From Ziziphus jujuba (taxonomy: Eukaryota > Streptophyta > Magnoliopsida > Rosales > Rhamnaceae): a stretch of 64,000 bases of DNA. The stretch spans positions 23,825,001 to 23,889,000 of the forward strand of contig NC_083384.1 in NCBI RefSeq assembly GCF_031755915.1, written 5' to 3'. The position numbers and the translations under genes were made by a program. Below the pieces are notes generated by a model. The model had not been told where the DNA came from. It saw only the letters and a program-made list of their open reading frames with translations, and made no database searches. Shown in pieces: positions 11,230 through 22,563 of the stretch (positions within the stretch are counted from its first letter, which is position 1; the number at the start of each line of letters is the position of its first letter).

Positions 11230-13559
11230 ATGGTTCGAGGAAGAGATGCCTGTTGGGAACATTGTGTACTTGTTGACGCAAATAGACAGAAGGTTAAGTG
11301 TAATTATTGTCAGCGGGAGTTCAGTGGAGGGGTATACAGGATGAAGTTTCACTTAGCTCAAATAAAAAACAAAGATATTGTTCCATGCACTGAAGTCCCA
11401 ACTAATGTGCGTGACCATATTAAAAGTATTCTAAATACTCCCAAGAAACAGAAAACTCCAAAGAAACCAAAGGTGGATCAAGCAGCCATGGTCAACAATC
11501 GAGAAAATAGCTCTTCTGCTAGTGGTGGTTTCCATCCTAATCATGGATCTACTGGTCAAAATGGAAGCACATGTCCGTCGTTGTTATTTCCACATCCTTC
11601 ACCAAGTGCACAACCAATATTGGATGATGTGCAAAAACAAAAGCAGGATGATGCTGACAAAAAAGTTGCTGCATTTTTCTACCACAACTCTATCCCTTTC
11701 AGTGCTGCTAAATCCATGTATTATCAGGATATGGTGGATGCTATAGCAGAATTTGGAGTTGGCTACAAAGCCCCAAGTTATGAAAAACTGAGATCTTCTT
11801 TGTTGGAAAAAGTGAAAGGTGAGATACACAATCGCTTTAAGAAATATAGAGATGAGTGGAAAGAAACCGGCTGCACGGTCTTATGTGATAGCTGGTCTGA
11901 TGGTAGGACCAAATCAATTGTAGTTTTCTCAGTTACATGCACAAAGGGGACGCTTTTTTTGAAGTCAGTGGATGTCTCAGGTCATGAAGATGATGCTACT
12001 TACTTGTTTGAGTTGCTTGAGTCTGTTGTCTTGGAAGTTGGTGTGGAAAATGTTGTCCAAATTATAACTGATACTTCTGCCAGTTATGTATGTGCGGGAA
12101 GGCTTCTGATGGCCAAGTACAATTCCTTGTTTTGGTCTCCTTGTGCTTCTAATTGTGTAAATAAAATGTTGGAGGATATTGGTAAACAAGATTGGGTTTG
12201 CAAAGTCTTGGAGGAGGCAAAGACCATAACAAGGTACATATACAGCCATTCATGGACTTTGAATATGATGAGAAGATTCATAGGTGGAAGGGAATTAATC
12301 AGGCCAAGAATTAGTAGATATGTGACTAATTTCCTTTCCTTAAGGTCCATTGTAATTCAGGAGGACAATCTAAAGCACATGTTTTCTCATACAGAGTGGT
12401 TATCATCCACATATAGTAGATGCCCTGAGGCTCAAGTGATTAAGTCTCTGTTGTATTTAGAGAAATTTTGGAAGTATGCACATGAAGCTGTGAGTGTAAC
12501 CGAGCCACTTATTAAAATCCTAAGAATTGTTGATGGAGACATGCCAGCTATGGGATACATATATGAAGGAATAGAAAAGGCCAAGGATACAATAAAGACT
12601 CATTATAAAGGTATTAAGGAGGAGTATATGCCAATTTGGGATATAATTGATCAAAGATGGAATGTGCAGCTGTACACATCCTTGCATGCAGCTGCAGCAT
12701 TCCTTAATCCTTCTATATTTTACAACCCAAACTTTAAGGTCGATTTGAGGTTGAGGAATGGGTTTCAAGAAACTATGCTAAAGATGGCTAGCACAGACAA
12801 CGATAAAGTTGAAATAACCAAGGAACATCCTTTATACATTAATGCACAAGGTGCTCTTGGGACTGATTTTGCAATCATGGGAAGGACACTGAATGCCCCA
12901 GGTCTGTATCACCCGCAATAATATATTAAAAAAAAAAAAAAATTGCTTTGGTTGCTTAAGAAGCTTAATACATAAAAAAGAAATGAACTTGTTTGGCATA
13001 AAAAATGTCTTTGCTTTTAGTTTCTCTACCTGTCGTCCATTCTGGAGAGATATTGTTTCCATTCTTTTTCTCTTCAAGTCTTTTTCTGCTATTGTCCTTT
13101 TCCTTTTAGTCTTTCTGAATAGAAAGTGTCTGCTTTTTATATTTTGGCGTATGCTTTTAGCGAAACTCAAAATTTTCATCTAATTTGGTGCATGCATTAT
13201 TAGTTGATTGGTGGGCAGCATATGGTTATGAAATCCCCACACACCAGAGAGCTGCAATACGGATTTTGAGCCAACCTTGTAGTTCCCATTGGTGCCAATG
13301 GAATTGGAGCAACTTTGAGAGCATACACACAAAGAAACGTAATAGGTTAGAGCTGGAAAAATTCAATGATTTGGTATTTGTCCATTGCAATCTTTGGTTA
13401 CAGGCTATATGTCAAAGTAGAGATGGAAAATGCAAACAAATTAAGTTTGATGAAATTGATGTTGGTTCTGAATGGCCCACTGAACTAGAGGCTTCAGCCC
13501 CACTTGTAGATGATTCATGGTTGGACAATTTACTCCTAGAATGCAGGACTAGTCCCTAA
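11230..13559 (+). CDS. BED zinc-finger / DUF659 / hAT-dimerisation protein (domesticated hAT transposase-like)
   Basis: The coding sequence joins 11230-12901 and 13204-13559, giving 675 residues. The intron has donor CCAG|GTCTGT and acceptor TTATTAG, and the frame continues into DWWAAYGYEIP. Domains in order: a BED-type zinc finger at residues 9-53 (W9, C24, C27, H41, C53); a basic, Ser-rich linker at about 65-145; DUF659, the hAT RNase-H-like core, at about 180-330; and a C-terminal hAT dimerisation region in exon 2 (WW..YG, then the ..FVHCNLWLQ segment). Counterparts of the first two catalytic Asp remain (D220 in CDSWSD, D281 in ITDTSASY). The usual CxxH of the insertion domain reads C305-A-S-N308, losing the His. 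No terminal inverted repeats or target-site duplication are evident. Intact frame, host-like splicing and altered residues favour a domesticated nuclear DNA-binding protein over an active transposase. Confidence 0.85.
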
Positions 13560-13578
13560 AAAAAAAAAAAAAAAAAAT
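13558..13578 (+). repeat. 21-base poly(A) run overlapping the stop codon
   Basis: The TAA stop runs directly into an uninterrupted A tract (13558-13578). A second A run lies just inside the intron, near 12,929-12,942. The gene has an intron, so this is not a processed retrocopy tail. Confidence 0.8.
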
Positions 13579-13831
13579 GATAAATGACAACAATTGTTGT
13601 AATTTTGTATACTATTGTAATTAGTATTATATTATTAAAATATAATATATCAGAATTCAGAAGTTGGTTAGCAATATTGCTTAAAAATGATTTTCCAATC
13701 ATTTTAGCCAATTTTGCTTAAATTCTGTGTGATGGCCTTTTTGCTTATGGTTAGACATTGTTGTATTTTTGGCTAATGATAGCCAAATATTCACCGCCTG
13801 CACAATGCAATGAGTGTATTAACAAATATTA

Positions 13832-13979
13832 GGCTACAATTTGTAGTCATGCGTTCTTTCGTTGGTTAATTTAGAAAATTGAAAAAAGACAAAATGGAGA
13901 AATTATTGGCTACAATTGTAATCATGTGTTCTTTCGTTGGTTAACTTATAAATTTAAAATAAAAGATTAAATGGAGATT
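13832..13979. repeat. About 75-bp imperfect tandem duplication
   Basis: Copies at 13832-13907 and 13908-13979 both start GGCTACAATT and share TTCTTTCGTTGGTTAA and AATGGAGA. They lie about 270 bp downstream of the hAT-derived gene, possibly in its 3' UTR. Confidence 0.75.
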
Positions 13980-14058
13980 TGCAACTATTGTCTGGAATTA
14001 TTAGGATAAGTGGAAAATAAAGTGGCCAATAAAGTGTTTTTTCAAAAGCTAAAAAAGT

Positions 14059-14400
14059 CTTGTTTTGTTAACATGATTCTTTTTTATTTTTTGTTTTGTT
14101 TTTTTGTTTTTTTTAGTTTATTTTTTATCTAATTACGCGTAAACTATTTATCTCAGATGCTAGTTAATAATAGCTATAATTTATTAGATATTTTAAATAA
14201 TTATAAACTTAAAATGAAAAAACACAATTTGAAATTATATATGTAAAATTTTGAATTCTTTTTTTTAAATTTTACTTAGTTAATTTAAATATCTAATAAA
14301 TTCTAAATAACACTAATTAATGCTTGACACAAGCAAATTATAACTATTGGACAGAAAAAAAAATTAAAAACAAAAAAAATAAAAATGTTAACAAACGGCA
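14059..14400. mobile_element. MITE-like foldback element
   Basis: A long imperfect inverted repeat. The left arm contains TTTGTTAACAT near 14,065 and TTTATTAGATATTT near 14,180. The right arm, reverse complemented, contains the same words (near 14,385 and 14,290). The arms enclose about 80 bp of AT-rich loop and there is no ORF. Size, AT-richness and missing coding capacity fit a MITE. Exact ends and a target-site duplication could not be fixed, because the outer parts are A/T runs that pair easily. Confidence 0.45.
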
Positions 14401-15829
14401 TTGTCCAAAAGACACAGCCGATTAATTGTAGGATTATCTTTCTTTTATTTTCTATTTTCATTTACATTGAGCCAGTGATCAAATTTTACCTACTTGAAAA
14501 ATAGTTACGCGCTATATGTTTGATTTATTTTTCTTTACACTAGTTCAACGAAAATGGGAAAGAAGATTTATATCTCTAACAGTAAAGCTATTGATCTATA
14601 TCTTGAATTCAAATTCTCCTACTCCAATAATTACAATAATAATAAAAGAAAAAATAATAAAAAGAAAGAAAATTAAGAGGATGTACTCAATTTACAATTT
14701 AAAGGTATATTCAATTTAGAGTTTGAAGTATTTTAAAATTTTTTAAAAATTTAAAAATATTCAATTTAAATTTTAAAAAAGTATATATAAGTCAAATAAT
14801 ATTCAATTTGAATTATAATAAATTTCATAAAAGTTTATTAAAATTCAGATATATTTTGTAAAATTTTTTTAAAGTTTAGAGGTATTTGAAAAGTCAATAA
14901 TTTTAAAATATTTCAAAAAATAAAAGATTTAAATATATTTAAAAAGATTTTAAAAATAAAATTATGAAAAAAATTATCAATATCGAAATTCAACTTTAAT
15001 CCCAATGATTTTATTGGATTATTATAAATTCTTTATAAACTTTATGAAATTGCATAATAATTTATCAAATTTTTTAAAATCTACAATTTTTTAAAAATTT
15101 TAAATTTTCTTTTGGATCTTGAATTGGAAAATTTCAAAATAAAATAATAAATAATAATAATGATACAGGCAAGAAAGTATATAAAGCTACTCATTGCTAA
15201 ATTGCCTGTTAAATTGCTTTAACAAGATCCCTGCGTGGTTTCCATAAGATTCCTTAAGTTGACATCAGGTTGTCATTTACCCCCCAATAAAAAATAAAAA
15301 GGCTTGTCATTTGTTATAAAAATATAAGATAGCACGTGACAAGGTTTTTGCCGTCCACGGGACTTGCAAAGATGCTACATGGCAAAAAACAAATTCTCAA
15401 AGTTAAAATAACAAACGGTACAAACAAAGAGAAAGTCTGGTTTCAGTTATTATCTATTAATGAAATTGTTGATAAGTTTATATTTATATAAAATTCATCA
15501 AGAGTAACAATTAATGTTATAGATTTTTTTGCTCTTTAATATAATATGTTTCATATTATATCAAATAATAATATATCTCACTTATATTCCTAATATCACT
15601 TTCTTTTTTTTTTTTTTTGCTTTGACATTTCTAATATCATTTGCAATAATTAGCAACGACCTTTTAGCATTAGTATATCCCTTAAGAGAAAGGAATGTAC
15701 ATTTATGCTTTGTTTCTTTGCTTGTTTCCCACATTTTAACTTAGCCCTAACAGTTTTTCTTATTTCTTATCTCCCTTTTTTGTTTTGTTTTGTTTCATTT
15801 TGCTTCTTCTATTTTTTTTTTTTTTTTTT
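14401..15829. other. AT-rich intergenic desert
   Basis: Extremely AT-rich, with many AAATTT-type words (about 14,700-15,140), AT-rich microsatellites and T runs (about 15,604-15,618 and 15,811-15,829). I see no supported gene, RNA or clear element. Confidence 0.55.
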
Positions 15830-16420
15830 GTGTTAGACCGTAATGATATGCCAAAACAATAAATCAATCAACATACTTAAACCAATGAACAACAATTTAT
15901 AGTACTATAAATTCAGTATCTACAAACATGCATACATTGTATTTTATTAAATAAATATATGATTCACTAACTTTTTTTGCGCAATCATTGAATCTTTATG
16001 ATCATTAATATTGCAAAACAAAAAAACTAGAAATTCAGGAGTGGTGCCTAATGTATACACTCCTTTTTAATATGTTTCTTTTCGATTTTCACCAAACAAA
16101 CATTTTAAATGCCTCAAACTCTAACCTCATGTCAATACCATATGCGTCATATATACTAACTCACAACTTATTCCACAATTTTATATACTCAAAATAACTA
16201 ATAATAATGATAGTAATAATAATAAAAAAAAGGAAATAAGCTAACTGGCTTCTAGAGAGGAGTGGTTTTCGGTTTAATGATCCAATTAAAGTATTATAGA
16301 GAGTATGTGTCCAAGAATCCTAATGCAAAAGTCAACAAATAAGCTAGTACCATTTCTAACACAAGTAATTCTTATGAGTGAGTTACATGATTATAACTAG
16401 TCTATATAAAATATCTAATA
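15830..16420 (-). mobile_element. LTR-like remnant of the Copia family (possible 3' LTR of Copia-2)
   Basis: From about 15,990 it is collinear with 2820-3234 at low identity: GTGCCTA..ACACTCC, a TAATAATAAT tract, ATTATAGAG..GTATG, GTGAGTTACATGATTAT. Both read in the same direction. Because Copia-2 (58.6-61.4 kb) is on the minus strand, its 3' LTR would lie to the left. If the gypsy cluster and array are nested in Copia-2, this remnant sits where that LTR should be. This is inference from order and weak similarity. Confidence 0.35.
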
Positions 16421-17028
16421 GTTTTACACTTAGATTGCATAATCATTATATATAACAACAAACTCATTTACTATAGAATCTCCCAAACGAAATTCTATTT
16501 CATTTAAGCATATTGCATGCTGACAGAACATAACAACAAACCAGATTACATAGTAGAGACTCTCTTAATCAATATCCCAAAACCATATATTATTTTAACT
16601 AAGCACTTTGCATTCCATATGCTCTATTTAAGTAGTAAAGAACTTTGCATTCCATATGCTCTATTTAAGTAGTAAAGATTCACCTTACTCTATGTGCAAT
16701 CCCCCAATATATGATACTATGTCATTTAAGTATATTGTGTACTAATATAATGCAATAACATATTCAAACTAGGTATAACAAAGACATATTATAGTACTTG
16801 TGGATCGACATATACATATATAAAGCTAAAAGTCTCATAACAAGCCTGCAAGCACATGGAGCAAATTTTTTTAACAAACTCTTAATATACATAAATAATG
16901 ATCCATATTTATCCATGTATTGTTACAGGGTAATACTCAATCATATATAGCATAAAACATGGACATACTGTATATTACAAAACTCCTAGTAAGCCACAAC
17001 ATTCTTAACTATTCCACAATCCCATACG
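16421..17028. other. Non-coding AT-rich sequence between LTR remnant and gypsy fragment
   Basis: No ORF or RNA is supported. It contains the 37-bp duplication listed separately. If the nesting model is right, this is 3' untranslated internal sequence of Copia-2. Confidence 0.35.
16605..16677. repeat. Perfect 36-bp direct repeat, period 37
   Basis: The 36-bp block starting ACTTTGCATTCCATATGCTC occurs identically at 16605-16640 and 16642-16677, separated by one A. Lack of divergence points to a recent slippage or repair duplication. Confidence 0.9.
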
Positions 17029-17965
17029 GATAGAGATGCTAAATTCTTAAGTTATTTTTGAAAAACTTTGTAGGCTAAGTTATGAACTAAACTATTATTT
17101 TCAATTACTTATCATCCACAAACTAAAGTAGTAAAAAGGACATTGTCTGCATTATTAAGGTCTTTAATTAGTAGAAATTTAAGAACATGGGAGGAATGTT
17201 TGCCACATGTTGAATTTGCTTATAATAGATCTTTGCATTCAGGTACTAAATATACACCATTTGAGATTGTTTATAGTTCTAATCCTTTGACTCCATTAGA
17301 TTTAACACCTTTACTTTTAAGTGAACGTGCTAATCTCAATGGAAAGTAAAAGCCTGATTTTGTGAAGCAGATTCATGAAAAGACAAAGGCAAAGATTGAG
17401 AGGAGGACCAAGTAATATGCAAGGAATGCTAACCAAGGCCGGATTAGAGTTGTCTTTGAACCTGGAGATTGGGTATGGTTTTATTTAAGAAATGAGAGGT
17501 TTCTGAACAAAAAAAGTCAAAGTTTATGCCGCGTGGGGATGGACTTTTTCAAGTTTTGGAAATAATTAATGAAAACATTTACAAGCTTGACCTATTGGGT
17601 GAGTATAACGTGAGTGCTACATTTGATGTTACTGATTTACCTCCATTTGCTACAGGTGATGACTTTGATTTGAAGGCAAATCCTTTTCAAGAGGAGGGAA
17701 ATGATGAGAATTCACCCATACCCGTACAACCGACAACCCGCTAGGGTGTAGATCCTATATAAATAAAGACCGGGCCAATCACTAGGGATCAAGCCAAGAG
17801 ATTTAATGAAAACCTGGCTAACTTTGTACAAAGATTTATCAAGTCTCAAAAGGGCTTGTCAATACCCGAAGATTCAAAGCCTGCTTTAAGCATCCAAGTG
17901 GTGGAGGCTGATATAGACCCGAGTAGTGGTTTTAGTGCATTTGTGGACTCCGGACACCAAGGAAT
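17029..17965 (+). pseudogene. Ty3/gypsy integrase C-terminal half and pol tail (fragment G1)
   Basis: The fragment starts abruptly inside the integrase core at the codons for DRDAKFL and continues through [19 protein letters not shown]. It then runs into the post-integrase region (EPGDWVW, then LDLLGEYNVSATFDV) and the tail ending near PGPITR.QAKRF. Stops at Trp positions early in the core (TGG to TGA/TAG) and a frameshift near 17,510 show it is dead. Nothing of the 5' half of this copy lies to its left. The LTR region that follows places it as the 3' end of an element. Confidence 0.8.
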
Positions 17966-18835
17966 GCGTTAAACACTTCTTAAACTCAATGTACATCACT
18001 AAGAGGTCATGGAAATAAGTGAAGGCAGAATCAAAAGCAACCAAGGAGGCCATTTGCACATGCAAGAGATTTTTGGCCGAATTTGCTGTATTTGCCGTTG
18101 ACTTTGGTGTATTTTGATGATTAAGCATTTTCTCTTTGTTCGAATTAAGGACAGCATATGGGAATCATAATTAATCCTATTTGGCATCCTCCATGGCACA
18201 TTGGATCTGATTTGGAGCCTTTACAAGTTGAAAATTGGTCAAAGTTAGCTTAGTTGTCAAACTAGTCAACTAGTTTTCAAATTTGAATTTGACTTTTTGT
18301 TTTAGAAAATAATATTTTATTTTGGTTTTTATTTAATTTTTTCTGGAAAAATTAACTTAGAAAAGTTGATATTTTATTATTTTAAGTATAAGTTAATTAA
18401 TTAATTCCCAATTCAAAATAAAGGAATTTATTAATACAATTTAGTTTAGGAAAGGAAGGTGAAATTTGGCCAAGCTTGGTTTCCTATTCTCTATGGCCGG
18501 TTTGACTATTCTTTTAGGGTTTTATTTTATTCTTTCAAAGCCTATTTGAAGATTTATTTTCAATGAGAAATCAGCTTACATATTATATAGAAAAATATTT
18601 GTGAGAAAGAATTCTCTTTATTCTCTTTGAATACCTAAAACAACATTAGAGAGAGAGTGTTTTAGTTTGACTTATCAATAGGATATCCATCACCTATTGT
18701 GGCATCTTCAACATACCAAGGGTTCTAGTCACAGGTTGATTAGGGGTTGAGGTCACCATAAGGACTTGAATTTAATTTTTTGATCCGGGCTAATATAATA
18801 TGGGTTTAGGCGCAAGTCGACTTAGGTTCGTATTA
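17966..18835 (+). repeat. Ty3/gypsy LTR region 1 (5' boundary uncertain)
   Basis: Its right end is fixed by comparison with the two other copies, which end GTATCA where this one reads GTATTA (18,835). A primer binding site follows at once. Sequence shared with 24,850-25,763 covers the whole interval, including TTCTCTTTGTT, GGTTTCCTATTCT and the 3' end GGGCTAATATAATA. The left end could be at a TG near 18,116 or further left; I see no clear polypurine tract. Confidence 0.6.
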
Positions 18836-18850
18836 TTTGGCATCAAAGCC
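18836..18850 (+). other. Primer binding site of the gypsy element
   Basis: TTTGGCATCAAAGCC follows LTR region 1 directly. It matches the plant initiator-Met-type site TGGTATCAGAGCC with two mismatches. It marks the start of an internal region that reads rightward. Confidence 0.65.
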
Positions 18851-19888
18851 AAGATTTTGTTCAGATTTGATCTATTTTATTTGATTTATTTTGTTTTGTG
18901 CTATTCTGATTTTAACGTTAGGTTGAGATTGTTCTTAGTTCATACACGTTCTGCATAAAAAAAAAAAAAAGAACTCATTCCTAGTCAAATTAGGTTTTCC
19001 TGGTTTATTGTTGATTTTTTCTTTGCTGTTTTAATCTTAATTAGTTGCATTTATATATTTAAAAAAAAAAAAAAGAGATTTGAAAGCATATTGCATAAAA
19101 ATCTAAAAATTGTGCAATTTGTTTTTGCTTGGAGTTTAGTTTGGGTTTGTTGCATTTTTGGCATTGGAATTGCAATTTGTGGTGTTAATTCTTGCTCCTA
19201 AAGTTGAATTTATATTCTGTGAGTTAAAAAAAAAAAAAAAAAGGAAGAAAAGCCGAAGATAAAAAAAAATAAAAAATTGTAAAAGGCCGGTTTTAGTTGA
19301 AGTTTGGAATTCGAATTTGTTTGCTGGAAAATTGTTGGAGTTGCTGTGTTATTGCCTATTTATTCAATATTTGGTTACTGGAAATTTGAATTTTTGAGTG
19401 TTAAAATTGTTTGGATTAAAATTGGTAAAGGATTTGATATAAAGACTTAAATTACAAGAACAACAACCAACAACTACTCCATATTTGTTCAAATTCTTTC
19501 TTGGTGATTGTTTGAATCTCTTTTCTAAATTTTATTCTTGAATTATTGGTTACTTAATATTCTGTCAGTTTTTCATTTGATTCCCAAAATTACTTGTTGA
19601 ATTATCTTATTTTGGGTTAGTTAGGCCGAGAATAGGTTTTGTCAATTCACTCGTTATTTGTTTGTTTTAGTTGTTGTTTTGTTGATAAGTTAAATTAAAG
19701 CAAACTCGAGATCTAACTGCTATTTTGTGTGTTTTTTAATTAACACTTTGAGATAATTCTTTGAGTGCAAAAAGGCAAGAGAGTGTGAGCTTAAAAGAAA
19801 GTAAAAGCTGAAACTAGTATGCAAACACGAGTGCCGAGACCTTATTTGAGTAAAACACGTGACGGAGTGATTTTAGTGAAATTCAAGG
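18851..19888 (+). other. Gypsy internal leader without gag
   Basis: About 1 kb of T-rich, A-run-containing sequence runs from the primer site directly into protease. No gag frame, zinc knuckle or gag-like peptide is present in any forward frame, so gag was deleted or is unrecognisably decayed. Confidence 0.55.
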
Positions 19889-22563
19889 TAATATATGTAG
19901 TATGATAGTTGATAGTGGAAGTTGTGCTAATGTAATTAGTAATGTGGTAGTTGATAAATTAGGGTTAGCAACCATTAAACATCTAGAACCATATAGATTA
20001 CAATGATACTGGTGAGATGAAAGTAAATAAACAAGTCAAAGTAAAATTCAACATTGATAAATATGTGGACGTTGTATTGTGTGATGTTGTGCCCATGCAT
20101 GCTGGACATATTTTATTGGGGAACCCATGACAATTTGATAAGGATGCCATACACTATGGAAGAGAGAATTCCATTGTTTTTAAATTTAACGAAAAAAGGT
20201 TAAGCTGGAGCCATTGACTCCAAAGGAGGTATTTAGAGACTAATTACAAATGCAACAAAGGAGGGAGGTCGAACGGCTCAAGGAGAAAGCAAGCATGGCA
20301 CCCACGGTTTCATCATCCATCCAAAAGGGTAGGTCCAAACTTGCTGTCCAAGGTAAGTCCTCTAAAACCTAAATTGAGTGGAAAGAGCAAGACAATGCGA
20401 GAGAGAGAAATTAAGCAAAAGCCAAGAATGGTGATAGAAAAGGTGAATCCTTGAGTGAGAGGGAAAAAGAAAGGAAAGAGAAGAAAAACAAGAATTTTTA
20501 TCTTAGTTTTGGGGAAATTAAAAAGGTATTTTTGAGTGATAAACCCCTGCTGGTCATGATTTGTAAAAATGTTTAATTAAATGATCAAGTTAACCCCGAA
20601 GAACTTGAATTGCCAATTTTTATCTTTTCTCTTTTACAGGATTTTGAAGATGTATTTCCCGAGGAGATTCCTAATGGTTTACCACCTATCCAAGGAATTA
20701 GACATCAAATTGATTTTGTGTCGGAAGCTGCAATTCCTAATAGGCTTGCATATAAGAGTAATTCTGATGAGACAAAGGAGCTACAAAGGCAGGTAAGTGA
20801 GTTACTTGACAAATGTTATATTCATGAGAGTATGAATTCATGTGTTGTTCCTATTTTATTAGTACCTAAGAAAGATGGTTCATGGTGCATGTGTGTGGAT
20901 TGTAGGGCTATTAATAATATAACCATTAAATATAGGCATCCAATTCCTAGGTTAGATGATATGTTAAATGAATATATGGTGCATGCATTTTTACTAAAAT
21001 TGATCTTAGAAGTGGATATCATCAAATTAGGATGAAAGAGGGTGATAAATGGAAAACCACATTTAAAACAAAATACGGTTTGTATGAGTGGTTAGTAATG
21101 CCATTTGGTCTAACTAATGTACCTAGTACTTTATGAGATTAATGAACCATGTTATGCACTCATTCATTGGAAAATTTATGGTTGTTTATTTTGGTAATAT
21201 ATTTGTATATAGTAGGCATTTAGATGAGCATGTAGTACATCTTAGGTTAGTTTTAGGAGTGCTTAGAAAGGAAAGATTATTTGCTAACCTCAAAAAGTGT
21301 GATTTTTGTAAAGACGAATTGGTTTTTCTAGGATTTGTTGTAAGTGCTGCAGGAATTAAAGTTGATCAATCCAAGGTTAAAGCTATACAAGAGTGGCCAA
21401 AACCTACATCTGTTACCTAAGTGAGGAGCTTTCATGGTTTGGCTAGTTTCTACTGAACATTTGTCAAGGATTTTAGTACCATTGCAGCACCTTTGACCAA
21501 AGTTGTAAAGAAAAATGTTGGATTCAAATGGGGGGAAGCACAAGAAAAATCTTTTTATTTGTTAAAAGAAAAATTATCTAATGCACCTTTGCTAGTTTTG
21601 CTTAACTTTTCTAAAACTTTTGAAATTGAATGTGATGCTCTGGGTGTAGATATTGGAGCTATTTTAATGCAAGAAGGAAGATCCATAGCATACTTTAGTG
21701 AGAAACTAAATGGAGTGGCATTGAAGTACCCGACATATGACAAAGAGATGTATGCGGTGGTAAGGGCTTTGGAGACGTGGCAGCATTACTTAATGCCGAA
21801 GGAGTTTGTGATTCATATGGATCATGAATCATTGAAGCATGTCAAAGGCCAAGGGAAGCTTAACTAATGACATGCTAAGTGGATTGAGTTCATTGAGACT
21901 TTTCCTTATGTCATTCGCTACAAGAAAGGTAAGGAAAATGTGGTTGCCGATGCATTATCCCTATGTACTATTTTCTACCTTAGATACTAGATTGCTTGGA
22001 TTTGAACAATTGAAAGAACTTTATAAGCATGATAGTGACTTTGGCGAAATATTAGGAACTATACAAAACATGGTTTTAATAACTTTTACATCTTTGAGGG
22101 ATATTTCTTTAGGGAAAATCAACTTTGTGTGCCTAATTGTAGCATTAGGAAATTGTTGGTGAGGGAAGGTCATGGTGGTGGCTTAATGGGTTATTTTGAT
22201 GTCTTAAAAACTTTATTCTTATTGCAAGAACACTTTTATTACATGAAGAGAGATATGGAAAGAATCTGTGAAAGATGCTTAAATTGTCGAAAATCCAAGT
22301 CTAGGTTGAAACCGTAGGTTTGTATCTTCCGTCGTCGATTCTATCCTTTCCTTGGGTAGATTTGTTTATGGATTTTGTTCTTGGTTTACTTAGGTCTAGG
22401 ATAGGTAAGGATTCAATTTTTGTTGTTGTGGATAGATTTTCTAAAATGGCAAATTGTATTGCATGAAATAAAACTGATGATGCATCTAATGTTGCTAACT
22501 TATTCTTTAAGGAAATTGTAAGGTTGTATGGTATGCCTAGAACTATTGTTTCTGATAGGGATG
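19889..22563 (+). pseudogene. Ty3/gypsy pol: protease, RT, RNase H, N-terminal integrase
   Basis: Domains in order: an aspartic protease with active site MIVDSGSC (from 19,902); a Lys/Glu-rich linker at about 20,240-20,600; RT from about 20,640 (DFEDVFPEEIP, then ILLVPKKDGSW); RNase H from about 21,493 ([16 protein letters not shown]); the integrase zinc-binding domain at about 22,150-22,300; and the first part of the integrase core up to SDRDV at 22,563. The RT catalytic YxDD reads YFGN at 21,186-21,197, losing both aspartates. The second His of the integrase HHCC motif reads Tyr (MGYF), while CERCLNC keeps its Cys pair. Several stops and frameshifts break the frame. It ends where a fragment of a related copy is inserted. 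Confidence 0.85.

Noticed and set aside
11123..11344. 73-codon upstream frame overlapping the start of the hAT-derived gene
   Set aside because: It overlaps the BED domain in another frame, lies across the inferred acceptor at 11,223, and has no domain.
12893..13183. Frames within the hAT gene intron
   Set aside because: They lie between a good donor and acceptor and encode poly-Lys or Phe-rich sequence from A/T runs.
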